A stretch of 64,000 nucleotides of DNA from Lobosporangium transversale (taxonomy: Eukaryota; Mortierellomycota; Mortierellomycetes; Mortierellales; Mortierellaceae): positions 102,501-166,500 of the forward strand of contig NW_019029019.1 in NCBI RefSeq assembly GCF_002105155.1, read 5' to 3'. Under the pieces are notes generated by a model that was not told where the DNA came from, did not search any database, and saw only the letters and a program-made list of their open reading frames with translations. Each line of letters begins with the position of its first letter. The stretch's first letter is position 1. Below, piece after piece: positions 23,046 to 35,598 of the stretch. The position numbers and the translations under genes were made by a program.

Positions 23046-24260
23046 CTATTCTTGTCTATCCAAGGATTTAACGCGCCGCTCGATCTCATCCACAATTGTA
23101 CGGTATTCAGCCATTGCGCCAATACCTATTTTTTTATAAAAAAAAAAAAAAAAAAAAAGGCGATAATGTCAGTAAAAAGGGAAAGGGAGAAAACTTCATA
23201 AACTTCTGTATCAGATCGATTTCGATAGATAGAACTCTTGTTTGCTGTATGTACCTAGATCACCGCAGGCGAGCAATTTGCTGATAGGCGGGATCACACT
23301 ATAACCAAGAACATCTTTCAGGGTTGTGAGATGTATATCAGTAAGCTTGTGGTTCCACATGTTGGTGTTCATGGCTGGGCAGACAATCACTAGGCGTTTT
23401 TCATCCCAAGCACGAAGAATACAGGTCTACTTGAAGGGAAGCATTCATGTTTAGTTCAGGGTAAAAAAGACGATTCAGATCCAAAAAAAGCATCGTTTTA
23501 GGAAAAATACGTTTTTTTTTAAGTTGGTCACATACAATCAAGTTATCACATAGACCTTGGGCTATTTTAGCCAATGTGTTGGCATCAAGGGGACAAATGA
23601 TGAACATGTCTGCCCAGTTCCTTAACTACCAAAGATGCATAGATGAATAGGTTGGCAGGGTATTAGGTTAATAGATAGGTGGATAAAGACAATGAGAGAG
23701 TAGAGTAAACTCTCCTTATAATCATCAATAGTATACTCATACCTCGATATGCAAAACTGGATCGGATAATTTGTTCCACGTCTAATAACATGATTGTAGC
23801 TAAAGATTAGCAGTTGATAAGGCTACAGGGCATAAAAGGGAAAAAGGAAAACCTTGGATAACTCATAGGCATATCAGGTATAAGTACACTCCACTCATTC
23901 TGGTCTGTTAGGACCTCTGCAGGGACTTGCTTTGGGTCAAAAAAATGGAGGGCAAAAGTAGTCGCTACTACCTTGACTTCAATTAGATCTCCCATTTCCT
24001 GGAGTAAATAAGAGGAGGAAATCAAGGATCAAAGAAGTTCAGGTTTATATCAAATGCACTGATATCAGAACAAATCTACCAAATGCGCAGCCCTTTTTCA
24101 ACTCTTCTTTGAATTCGTTTACCTCTAAAAGAGTCTTTACAATAATGGGTATTTTTACACTTGCAACACTCCCTGTGGCCCCAATAAGCACATGTTTCTT
24201 GGGGCGCTGCGCTTTTGTTACTATTGGCAACAAACCATCGGAAACTATTGTTGTGTCCAT
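23046..24260 (-). CDS. Phosphopantothenoylcysteine decarboxylase (HFCD flavoprotein)
   Basis: Converts 4'-phosphopantothenoylcysteine to 4'-phosphopantetheine in coenzyme A synthesis, using FMN. Six exons join in frame (24260-24080, 23988-23888, 23781-23743, 23625-23536, 23426-23255, 23125-23046) to 220 residues, the usual size of the eukaryotic enzyme. Visible features are the Rossmann-like start KHVLIGATGSVA, the catalytic His (about residue 75, ALHFFD), WADMFIICPLDANTLAKI, the PAMNTNMW substrate loop (Asn about 157), and the flexible-flap Cys in LACGDLGIGAMAE (about 191). The exon 1-2 junction (GCATTTG/ATCTAATT) is the least certain; the others fit the family exactly. Yeast has related non-catalytic Hal3/Vhs3 subunits, but here all three catalytic positions are present, so an active enzyme is expected. 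Confidence 0.93.
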
Positions 24261-24431
24261 GGCATTTTTTTTTTTATTTTATTAAAGAATGAGAATGTAG
24301 CATGGAGCATGTAAAAAAAAGGAAGAAATGTGCACGTTGTGACTGCCCTCATTATACCCGCGCGTTTTTTTTTTTTTTTTTTTTTTTTTTTTTGTTCATG
24401 TTATTCCATTCAATTCAAAAGAGATTCGATC
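24261..24431. promoter_or_regulatory. Divergent promoter region, decarboxylase/RFC1
   Basis: Only 171 bp separate the two start codons, so both promoters must lie here or overlap. It contains a T run of about 30 (24364-24393), typical of a nucleosome-depleted fungal promoter. No specific factor site is recognised. Confidence 0.55.
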
Positions 24432-27400
24432 ATGGATCTACGACACTACTTCACAGCTAAACCAAAGACAAAGGCAGATGCACCTAAAGTAGATGAAGTG
24501 AGTGTTTTTTTTTTTTTTTTATTTGTTTTTTTATTTTTATTTTTATTTTTGTTAGTTTTCAATTTGATTTTTTTTTTTTTTCTTCTTCACCATGGTAAAC
24601 TAATTGCTGTGGTTTATTTTTGCCACCAATTTTTAACGTTCAGACTCCCAAGAAATCTGAAAAGAAAACATCCACCCGCAAGAAGACTATTATACCTGGT
24701 ACTTATTATTATCATTATCATTAATATTGCTTGTGGGGATGGAGGAATGGAGATACAGGGATAAATTCTTGGATAGAGAATTGAAACATTTGACATTTTC
24801 TATCAAAACCATTAAAATGTAATAGATTTAGATGATGAAGATGAGGAAGTAGTCGTCCAAGTGTAAGTGAAAAATAATAAAATATAATAACAATTGCTCC
24901 CCAACAAAAGAAAATAAAAAAAAGATACCTGATTGTCTAAACTCCAATGTTTCTTTTTTTTTTTTTTTTTTTAAACACTAGGAATTCGAAGCATTTCACA
25001 GATGCCAAACCCGCAGCACCACCTCCAAAGTAACGGATATATGACATCTATCATAACATTTCATTAGTCAAAAGCTTTTTATGGTTGAATTTTGCAAAAG
25101 TTGACGCGCAGATCGCATCTTGTTCATCCCTCTTTCTATTCCAGGAAACAAATCGTAGAGGTAGATCCAAAAGCATTCTTTGCATCCGCAAAAGCCAATA
25201 AGACACGGAAAGGGGCGACACCAGCTGTAGCAGAACAGGCTGTTCCCACAAAACCAGTCAAGGAATCAAATTTGAAAGACTCTAAGGAACCAAAAGCGGA
25301 AAAAGAAATAAAAGAGTCCAAAGCAACAACGGCGGCGCCAGCATCACCAGCACCAAAACGTGCTAAAAGGACCAGCAATGATGATTACTTTGAGGATGAC
25401 AGTGATGCAGAGAGTCTTCCACTACCTAAACCCAAAGTAGCGCAGACTGCCAAAGTGGAAGAGAAACAGTCCAAGACAGCCCCACCAACGTCGCCAAAGA
25501 AAACTGCCGTAAAATCCTCTTCTTCCACCGCTAAAAAGCGCAAGAGCGCCTATGAGGATGAGGAGGGCGAGGATGATGAAGCTTATCAGGAGGAAAAGGA
25601 GGAAAAGGCGAAGCCAACTAAGAAGATGAAAGCTACAAATCAAAAGACTGTGGATAGCAACGCCATGGATGTGGATGTGGATGTGGATATGGACATGCAT
25701 GAAATCAAGGAAGAAAAACCGAAGAAATTCAAGTATGTAGAGCGTGATCACATTGTCTCTGGTCTCTCTTTAAACTTTACACCGATGACACTAGCAGTCA
25801 ACTGATCACTCTACTGCTGATCTGTGCATTTTCTAGCTTCTGGGCGCACAAGAATAAGGCTGGACCTTCAGCTCTTGGCTCTAAGGAAATCCCAAAAGGA
25901 CAAGACAATTGCTTGGCTGGCTTCACCTTTGTTTTTACAGGAGAGCTAAGTTCAATCACTCGTGAAGATGCTGCAGATTTAGTGAAGCGATATTCAGGAC
26001 GTGTGACAGGCTCTCCCAGCGGGAAGACTTCGTTCGTTATTGTCGGTGATGATGCTGGACAATCCAAGCTGGACAAGGTCAAAAAACTAAAGATTAAAAC
26101 GCTGAATGAGGACGAGTTCTTTGACTTGATCCGTACCTCGCCTGCAAAGACAGAAGATGGGGAAATTCTGAAGACACCTTCCAAGGGTAGCTCTAGCGTT
26201 GCCTCTGCTAGTAACACAGAGGATGCGCCAAAGAGGACAATTAAGTCTGCTAAATCAGAAGCATCCACGGCAGCTTCATCATTACCAGCTGTCACTTCCT
26301 CTTCTTCAGCATCTACAGCAGATGCTAATACCACGTCAAGCTCCAAGCCAGCAGCAAAGACCAAAGGCAAGCCGACGCAAGATAGGTATGCTTATATTTT
26401 GGAGCAACTGGTTCTCCATTCGCAAAATGGTTTCTTTCTCGACTCGTTGCTGACTAGATTTATTCCCACACATATATTGAATATAGACCACAGGACTCAG
26501 AGTTATGGACAACAAAGTACCGTCCCAGAGATGTTAAAGATCTGTGTGGTAACAATGCAGCGATCCAAAGGCTTTCTCGGTGGCTACAGGGATGGTACGT
26601 CCAATGAATGAATTCAAATATAAGCGAATGTGCTTCAGATATAATTAATATTTAATACTCATTGTACTTTTCTGTAGGGAAGAGAGCTACGCAAACAATT
26701 TCAAGAAGGACAATGCAGACAAAACCGGAACCTTCAGAGCAGTCCTGATCTCGGGCCCACCTGGCATTGGCAAGACATCAGCGGCTCATTTAGTCGGTAA
26801 CACTCTGGGCTATAATATTGTTGAGTTCAATGCCAGTGACACTCGGAGCAAAAAGTCTCTAGATGTAAGCCCTATAAAAATACATATATTTGCTTATTGG
26901 TCAATTAGAGTTTTTTTTTTTTGACATGAAATTTGTATGATCTTGTTTTTATAGGAGGAAGTTCGTGACCTTTTGGACAATCAGTCGCTCGCCGGCTACT
27001 TCCAACACGGAACGGAAACATCAGACAAAGGAGTATGTGCTAAACCAATATGTTTCTTCATGGTACTAGTATTGGATATAAAAATTTGTGCAGATATAAC
27101 TGATGAGATGCGTTCCTTTGATTGATAGAAATCCGTATCTGAAGATATTGACCCATCTATGGCTAAGAAACAACTCATTATTATGGACGAAGTCGATGGA
27201 ATGGCTGGAGGAGATCGAGGCGGTATTGCACAATTGATTTCATTTATCAAAAAGACGCGTGTAAGTTGAACGTACTCACAAAGTGTAGGACAATCATAGC
27301 ATATTATAAGGGGACTTCTGACTAATTGATTGGGATGTGGCTTGTAGGTCCCAATTATCTGCATCTGCAACGATCGACAATCGCCTAAAGTGCGATCACT

Positions 27401-28876
27401 CGTCAACTCGTGCTTCGATATGCGTTTTCAGAGGCCTCAGGTCAATCAAGTGAGATCAAGACTGATGTCTATCCTGCATAAAGAGGGTTGTAAAGTTCCT
27501 GGGAATGTGCTGGACAAACTTGTCTCCGGATCACAGTCAGATATTCGCCAAGTGCTGAATATGTTATCCACATGGAGTTTGACTCAACAAGAGATGGACT
27601 ATGATGAAGGGACAGCTCTTTCCAAAGCATCTGAGAAATATGTTGCTCTTAACCCCTTTCAAATTGCGGAGCAGCTATTGGTGGAAACCAACTATCGGGC
27701 GCTCAGCTTACCAGATAAATTTGACACATACTTTAATGATTATCAACTGGCTCCTCTGATGATTCAGGAGAACTATGTCCGAATGAACCCAACAGAAGCT
27801 CGTGGAGACATGGATGGTCTCGCAGCGATAGAGTTAATGAGTAAAGCCGCAGATTCGTTATCAGATGCTGATCTAGTTGATACTCTGATTCATGGGCAAG
27901 TTTTTCTATCGGAGGTTTATTGAATGTGCCATGTTGCATGATGATCGCCTGACTTACCTTTTTTTTTTTTTTTTTTTATTTTTATAATAAATATATAGGA
28001 GTGCGCAGCACTGGTCACTCATGCCTACACACGCAGCCTTCTCGTGTGTCCGCCCGTCTTTCTTTGTCCATGGAAGTATGAGACCAGGCTCTGGAGGCAA
28101 TTTTGGCCCAATGATGCAATTCCCTAGGTATGTACTGCATCAACAGCATGAGGCGCTTTTTGTTATTACTATCATGTTATTTTGCTCCGAGTCAATTAAT
28201 GCGACACTAACAAGTTTATATATATATATATATGTATACTAACACAATTAAAAAAAAAAAAAAAAAAAAAAAAAGCTATTTGGGTCAATATTCCAAGTCC
28301 TCCAAGTACAACCGTATTGTAAAGGATCTTCAAATCCGGATGCGTCTAAAGATTTCAGGAGACAAGAATGAAGTTCGTCAAAGTTATCTGCCTGCATTAT
28401 TCCCAGCTATCACACGACCGTTAGTGAAAGATGGTGTTGACGCGATACCAGAGTTGATTGAACTAATGGACAGCTATTATCTCAGTAAGGAGGACTGGGA
28501 AGCGGTACTCGAACTAGGAATTGGACGTAATGATGGTAAGAAAGTAATGGACAGCATCCCATCAGCCGTCAAATCGGCGTTCACCCGAAAATACAATGCC
28601 GAATCACATCCACAACCGTTCCTCAAGGCTGCAGCCGTATCTAAGGGAAGAGGATCATCCGGTGGTGTTGTCACTGATGAAGTTCCCGATAATTTGGATG
28701 TGGTGGAGGCGGATGCCCCTGTTCCAGAAGAAGTTGATGAGACTACAGTGGCAGAAGAGGAGAGCATTGAAAAGGACAGTAATATCAAGCAAAAGAAAAC
28801 AAAGGGTGGTGCAGACGCAGGCTCTTCCTCCAAAGCAAAGGGCAAGGGCAAGGCTAAAGGCAAGGCTCGGAAATAA
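24432..28876 (+). CDS. RFC1: Replication factor C large subunit (RFC1)
   Basis: Large subunit of the RFC clamp loader that opens and loads PCNA onto primed DNA in the nucleus. Thirteen exons give about 1,041 residues: 24432-24497, 24644-24698, 24826-24862, 24982-25029, 25145-25732, 25837-26385, 26487-26594, 26678-26864, 26955-27032, 27129-27260, 27348-27895, 27999-28127, 28276-28876. The N-terminus MDLRHYF resembles the PIP-like start of RFC1. A long charged linker is followed by a BRCT domain (about 289-365, [14 protein letters not shown]), an AAA+ module with Walker [10 protein letters not shown] (about 510) and Walker [10 protein letters not shown] (about 588), then the RFC1-specific C-terminal domain and a Lys/Gly-rich tail. 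Exon 11 appears to end at a GC donor (GCAAGT at 27896), and exon 13 follows an A-tract acceptor. The protein matches RFC1 over its full length. Confidence 0.96.
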
Positions 28877-29046
28877 ATGATAAAAAAATAAAAATAAAAT
28901 ATATAGTAATAATAATAGAAATCGTCTCTCAAAGAACCTTTGATGCAAGGAAATGTGGGTTTAATTAATTATCATTATCAAATGCTATATCGCTATGCAT
29001 GAACAAACTCTATTCTTTTTTTTTTTTTTTTATCCTTTTTTTTCAT

Positions 29047-32000
29047 TCAGGGGCTTTGAAATATCGTTGACGATGTCGTTGTTGTATCAGCCGCGGATTC
29101 ACCATCCATCTCTGCTAAAACCATGAGCCAATTCTTGCCGGCTTCATTACGCATGGCTTCAATCTTCCTGCGATAGCCATCTGCACTTGTACCGCCCTCG
29201 TCTGAAGATGAGAAGGAGCCAATGGGCGATGATGGTCTCATTCTGGGTGAAATCGCACCACTTCCCCCCACTCCATATGTCGAAACACCATTCTGAACAA
29301 TCGAGGTTGATTTTTTGCTTGCCATATTATCGATTGCGTTGATCATGGCATTCGGAGGCATCGAGTAGTTTTTCTTTAGGATGCCCCGTGGCGGATGGCG
29401 CTGGTGGCCGGTGCCAGCAGGGCGCTCCATCTGAAGAGACGCCAATGATTGCTCAAGATGAGCAAGGCGATGTCTATGGACATGATGACCATCACTGCAA
29501 AGGGTGTGATCTTCAGCCGAGTCAGAATCACGGTCTCCTGCAAAGCTAACAGTCGCTCCTGTTGAGGTTGTCGTAGGAGATGTTGATAGTGTTGTTGCTG
29601 CAGGAGAGCCTTCAGCAATGACCATGCTTTTCTTCTTCACAATACGCCTCTTATTTTTACCATTGTTGCTTGAGCTGCGACTTTGGCTCTGATCCTGGCT
29701 CAAGCCCTCGCCGCTGTGCTCTGTAAGTCGTGTGTCAGCTGCATCAGATGTCGTTTTGACGCTCTTCTTCTTCTTCTTGATGGCTGTTGGTGATTTCTGA
29801 ACACCTCCAGTAGTCTTGGCAAGAATCGCAGCGACTTCATTATCGTGGCTTTCCTCCAGAGCCGCAGCATCCACATCTGCAAGGATGACGGGGGGTGGGA
29901 CTGGAGCAGCATCATGTTCATGATCATCATCGTGGTCGCTGTCAAGGTTCACGACTCTCTTGACTCGCTTTGTTGATTTTACAAGTTTCTTTTTGACAAG
30001 CTTATTGACAGGTGTATGGAATACCGCACTTATAGCTGCATCTGAGGCGGTAACAGCATTTAGCGCTTCATCAGCAGCTGGGGGTGGTGAACTAGTATTT
30101 GCAAGTTCTTTTGCAAATGTGGCCACAGGTGCAGAGGCTGCGGGTATATTGGCCACATTGTTGATACTCGAGATAGTTGTTGAAAATGATGTTGGACCCA
30201 TGTTATCAAGGGCGCGTTTCTCGAAAAACGATGCAAATGTCCCATCCAGCAATATATCGTGTCCATTTGCCTTGAATACTGCCAAAATTTCCAGGCGGTA
30301 TTTAGGCTGAACGCAATTGTTCAAAAAAAAAAAAAAAAAAAAAAGACGTTAGTAAAGATGAATAGTAGAAATACAGATATGGACAGATGAGCAAGCTTGA
30401 ATTAAAAACAAGATGATGAAGGTTACCTGGATAGCGCAAAATGGATTATGTTCTGACCAGACCTCACGAATGCCAGGAAGAGCTGCTAGTCGACCAACCT
30501 CCGCGGCTTCATCCAGGTGATTCTCTCTGACATCAACCTTTTCCAGATTCCAAAGTCTCTCCAGCCCAGAGAGGCTTTCAAGCCGATTCCCACGCAAATC
30601 TAGGACAGAAATATTGCCAAGAATCTGGTAGATGGATTGCACACCTGAGATCATGTTATAGGATAAATTCAGATCATTGAGATTATGCAGATGTATCAGT
30701 CCTGAAGGCGGTGACAAGAGAAGATTGTGGGAAAGATCCAAGCTGTTGATTACGGGCGTATGCATGAACGTGTCGTTATGCGTTAATGCTGGCAGAGAGT
30801 TGTCTGAAAAGGAAAGGTGGCGGAGGGCAGGCCACATTTTTAGTGAAGCGAGAATGATAGAATCGTCGCTATCGTCGTCATCTTTGCCCATCTCCATCTC
30901 ATCTCCTTCCTGCAAAGCGGAATCATTCTTATTGGTAGTAGAAGCAGCGGCAGTGCCATTTAAAGTCATATCCTCCGCCTTGCCTTTGTGATCATTAGAT
31001 TCTGTTGTACTTCCCAGGCCCTCAGGTGTCAAAGCAGCATCCTTGAGCGCTTCTTGTTGCTCTTCCTTAATCTGCACCGCTCTAGTCTTTTCACGCAAAG
31101 CCCTCTGTCTCCGTCTCCGCTCGCACTGGACCACGGCTGTGATAATGACATCGTACACATCCTCAATACCGGACTGGATGATGACTAAGGACTTTAGTTG
31201 CTTCATCAGCGTTTCCCACCCTTCGATACAATCTGGTGGGATCTTGTGCAACTCCAAGTGCGTAAGCGAGGTGAACATTGCAGCAAGCGGCAGTAGCAGT
31301 AATGGTGGAGCTGGCTTAAGAGGTTGATCACTTTCAGGTTTCGAAAGAGGCTGACCATGGTTAAGGAGAGTCATAATGGCCTCTCCATTGAATCCTTCAA
31401 TTCTGCCCTTCCCTTGAACGTGATCTCCAGGTGGAATCTTTGCAAGCAGTCGTAGACCAGGGACATGTTTGAAAAACTTGCGGATAAAATGAATGTCATC
31501 AGTAATGGTCAAGTTATTGGAGTTGAAAGAGGCTGCAGTGGACCATTGCTTCCAACCTGTAATGAGGGTGAGAGTCGAGACGGCTGTAGAAGAAAAGGAA
31601 CGGATAGATTGTGGTGGAGAAGAACCTTCTCCACGTGCTTTGTTACCAGGTTTTGCTTCTGAGGTGACTGTTGAGGCAGATGCTGAAGGGTCTGCTGAGA
31701 TAACACGAGGGTTGGAATCACCAACTGTCCTAGATGAAGTAACACTCTCCCACCCTTCGAACTCGATACCGACCTGCTCAAACCTCTCGAGGAGATAAAG
31801 CAGGTAATACAGATCCAAAGGAAAGATAGGGGAGCGAAGAGCAGCCTTATAATAAAGTTGATTCTCGCGTATATCGGCGTCTGACTGAAGTATGTTGGCA
31901 CTAGGGTTGTCCCAAGTCGTGCCGTTGTAGTATATATCTTTATCATGTGCTCGCGTTTGTGAATCAGACGATGAGGGGTTCAATGAGGCAGGAGCAATGG

Positions 32001-32262
32001 AATTGACGACAGCAGAAGTAGCATTCCATAAGGATGAGATCATGCCTTGGTAAGCGGCAGCCATGGGATCAGCTGGGGTTACAAAAGAGCGAGCATTAGC
32101 AGCGGCATTTGTAGCTGCTGTAGTTGCAGTTGTAGTCGAGGAAGTAACGGAAGAAGTGGAAGGGTCATGAGAAAGAGTAGGTGGGAGTAGTCTACGCTGG
32201 TTAGAGCGAAGGTAATGTGAGAGTGTACGCACATAGCGGTCGCCATGGATGGGTTTCTCCAT
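29047..32262 (-). CDS. Leucine-rich repeat protein, STK11IP/LIP1-like plan
   Basis: Two exons (32262-30427 and 30306-29047) give about 1,031 residues. An N-terminal region with hydrophobic and Asp-rich segments precedes SLTHLELHKIPPDCIEGW, then five or six SDS22-type LRRs (ALRHLSFSDNSL, NSLDLSHNLL, DLNLSYNMI, VLDLRGNRL, KVDVRENHL) and a capping motif ending in YRLEILAVFKANGHDILLDG. The order of threshold LRR, long variable insert, LRR block and 'LLDG' cap recalls animal STK11IP (LKB1-interacting protein 1), whose relatives act at endolysosomal membranes. Fungal function is not established. The C-terminal third is Ser/Thr/Lys-rich and probably disordered. It ends in TGA at 29047, so TGA is a working stop codon here. 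Confidence 0.82.
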
Positions 32263-32568
32263 TGCGATTCAAATAAAAAGAAGAAAAGGAGAATATTTAA
32301 AGTGAAGAAGGGGAAAAGGGAGGGAAAAAAGAAAAAAAAAGTTGGCAATGTTGTAACAGCCCATGCTTACTTGTAAATTTGTGTTGGGTGAGGAAGCAAC
32401 TAGCCACGTGTGCGATGATGGAACACAAGGCGACAAACTTCAAGACGCTCTCACTCACTTGACCACTCATGACACATCAGGTAATAGTTGTATAAAAGTA
32501 AAGCATTTTATTAATTCCAACTCCATAAGTTATAAAGACTTAAAGGAATAAAAGATAAATAAAGTAAC

Positions 32569-33420
32569 CTAGTAGCCAGCAGCAATTCCATGTTTGCGCG
32601 TATCACTTGACGCGTAAATGAAACCATCTGTCTCTCGCATTACTGCTTGAACTTCCGCCTTTGCAAGGAGACGGTTAAAAGTCGTGACATTGTGGCCAAT
32701 CACGTCCTGTAAAAATTGGATTTCACTTGTCGGATATCCTTCTTCAATATCCACTACGTTGGGCATCAACTGGTGATGGATCCTTGGATTCTCGATCGCA
32801 TCCATAATATTTTGATTATAATTATAGACATTCAGCATCGTCTATTTGGATATCCATAAAAAAAGATGAGTTAAAATCAAGTTCGAGCAAGTTACTGTTT
32901 GTAATTTCCATTGTTGTTGTTGTCACATTGTTTGTTACCTGCAATACAGCTGTTATAATCCTAGAACCCCCGCTTCCTCCAAGCGACATTTCAAATTTAC
33001 CGTCTTTCTCCACAATTGTCGGCACACACGACGACAGAGGCCTCTTTCCAGGCTCTGGATAATTGAAAGGCGATGGCTGTAAGCCAAAGGCATTTGCTCG
33101 GCCAGGAATTGAAAAGTCATCCATCTCATCGTTCAGGATTATCCCTGTTTTGGGCTCCATTAGCTTGGATCCAAAAAGCAGGTTAACTGTAGAGGTCAAT
33201 GCAACAGACATATCATCCTCATCTACAGTGGAAAGATGTGTCGTCCCATGGTTGTCAATGGATCCCCAATGAGGATTGTAATAATCGACAGGGAACGTGC
33301 GAGTGTCTGAGATATTGGCTCGGATCGATGCTGCTGTGTCCTTTGACATCATATTGATGATCTTGTCACCTAAATCTGTAAAGTCTGGATCCCCAAGCTC
33401 TGTTCTCTGAGCAAATCCAA

Positions 33421-33460
<40 letters not shown>

Positions 33461-34893
33461 ATGGTTTAAGGGTTTAAAAAAAAGAAAGGAAGAAAGTATC
33501 AATTTGAACCGTAGATCCATATCGTACATTTCATGGCTTCAACGAAACGATGGGTTTCCACATCGGCATCCTCCTTGAACTTGCCAACGTTGTACCGTTC
33601 TAGGATATTTAACATGCTGATCAAAACAGGCCCGCTAGTTGGTGCAGGTGTTGTATAGACCTTACGACCTTGATAGAACCCAACCACGGGTTCTTTGACT
33701 AATGGCTTGTAATTTCGCATGTCATCCATCGTCAAGATCCCACCATTCGCTTGAACATAGTCAACAATTATCTGAGCAATTTCGCCTGTATAAAATGCAT
33801 CTGCTCCTTCCTTCCCTATAGTTTCTAATGTCTTAGCGAGAGCTTTTCTTTTGACCCACTCTCCCTCTCTCAGTGCACTACCTGCAGGCGCAAAAACTTG
33901 CGACCAACTCGGCTCTTTCTCAATCATCTTCTTGACCAATTGAAGTCTGCGCGCTAGTTCAGGTCCGACTGCCCAGCCTTCTCTGGCCATCTTGACAATT
34001 GGTTTAAACAACCGTTGCCAGGGCAACCTTCCATGTCGCTGATGTGCTAATTCGAGACCACGGATTTCACCTGGAACTGCTACAGAGAGTCCACCTTTCT
34101 GAGCTAGGATTGGGTCATGCTTATACATGAGAGGGGTAGACGCTGCAGGAGCTGTCTCTCGGAAGTCAATGACTTCAACTGTGCCATTAGGGAGGCGGAT
34201 GGTCATGAATCCACCTCCACCGATACCGGCCGAGAACGAATTGATAAGGCCGATGCAAAGGCATGAGGCTACTGCTGCATCCATTGCATTTCCACCCTCC
34301 TTCAAAACTGCGAAAAAAAGATAATTTAGTGCCCGTGCGCATTTATTTTGTGTAAGTGCGGAAAAAATAAATAAAAAAGATGCATAACGAAAGGAAAAAG
34401 AGACTTGGACGAAGTATGCATAAATACAGCAGTAAGTACCTTCGACACCGATTTCTGAGCAGTGAACCTCCTCAGTAGCGACGGCCCCATTCTTGGCCTT
34501 TACGAGGACTGGCCGCCTCTTATCAGGGACTAGCGAGGTGAAGAGAATAGTTCATAAGCATTCAAAGTTATCTCAATCATCCTTTAGATATTCTTTCTTT
34601 TTTATCCTTTTAGTACCTGGAGCGGACCCCGCAAGGGTGGTGATAAAACCAATGAAGAGAGCTCCTAAAATGATAGTAAACATGACTACGGTTTTTTTTC
34701 GAGTACGTTCTGACAACGCTTTCTTTGGGTTATGCCTGGTGTTATTGTTGCGACTTGATACTTTGTCGGGGATACCATAGTCATAGCTCGAGTTATTTAA
34801 TAACGTCGTTGCTTCTGTTGGCCCCGATCGAACAAGTTCAGCGTCAGAAACGCCATTAGGCAGGCTTGGTCGACTGTAGCTTTTGCTTTTCAT
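32569..34893 (-). CDS. Gamma-glutamyltransferase (type II membrane protein)
   Basis: Hydrolyses glutathione and its conjugates or transfers the gamma-glutamyl group. It matures by self-cleavage before a conserved Thr. Five exons (34893-34617, 34529-34440, 34307-33528, 33420-32939, 32841-32569) give about 633 residues. A cytosolic N-terminus of about 67 residues precedes one membrane anchor (VVMFTIILGALFIGFITTL, about 69-87). Family motifs include GAVATEEVHCSEIG, LKEGGNAMDAAVAS, INSFSAGIGGGGFM, ETAPAAS and, at the autoprocessing site, DNHGTTHLSTVD with the catalytic Thr near residue 441. GGSGGSRI and the C-terminal SDTRKHGIAAGY also fit. Vacuolar or cell-surface location is likely. Intron 3 contains an A/T homopolymer. 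The protein is full length. Confidence 0.95.
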
Positions 34894-35598
34894 TTCTAAT
34901 GGTGGTAGTAGCAGTGCTAAAGCAGTTATGGATAGATAGTAATTGTGGAAAGAGTGGATAGAGGGGAGTATACAAAACAAAAAAGAAAGAAAAAAAAGTA
35001 GCGGCTTCTTTTTTTTTTTTTTTAAAAAAAAAAAAAAGGCTTGGGTAAGAAACAGTGTGGGGCCAAAGTAAAGTGTACCCAACGTCCAGTGTAACTGGAA
35101 TAAAAGAAAAAGGCGAAAGCAGGGGCGTCTGTGCATGCATAAATGTCAAGGGGTTGACATGGCCCAAGCCAAGGAATAAGCGAAGTTAGAGACTCATACC
35201 AATATCTTATTTAGAGAGGTTTCTATCAATTACAGGCCTACTACTTAATAGACCTTTTGTAATTGATAACGGACTAACCAAAAATGGCAGCGGTATAAGC
35301 CACTAAGCTAAGTGCTAGATATTTAGCCAATATTTCAGACTGTTTGATAAGTATTTCAGCGTATTTTCCAATAATTTTAGCCAAAACAATATCACACTTT
35401 GCTAATAAGGTTGGAATGCGCAGAATCATTGGGACAGTGGCCAAATATTAAGTTTGCGCTGATTTGTTTCCGTTGGAACATGTTCCATTTCTTTCTTTCT
35501 TCTTTTGAAATCAATTTCACCACGGAAAAAAAAAAAAAAGAATCGGACGAGGAACTTTAGGAGATCATTAAATCACATAAACCAACTTGAAAACAGAC
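34894..35598. promoter_or_regulatory. Divergent promoter region, gamma-glutamyltransferase/GPN2
   Basis: About 0.7 kb between divergent start codons, with T and A runs near 35011-35036 that are mutually complementary. The right part (35230-35460) contains imperfect repeats of the 'tatttcag' and 'ttagcca' type, which I cannot assign to a factor. Confidence 0.45.
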
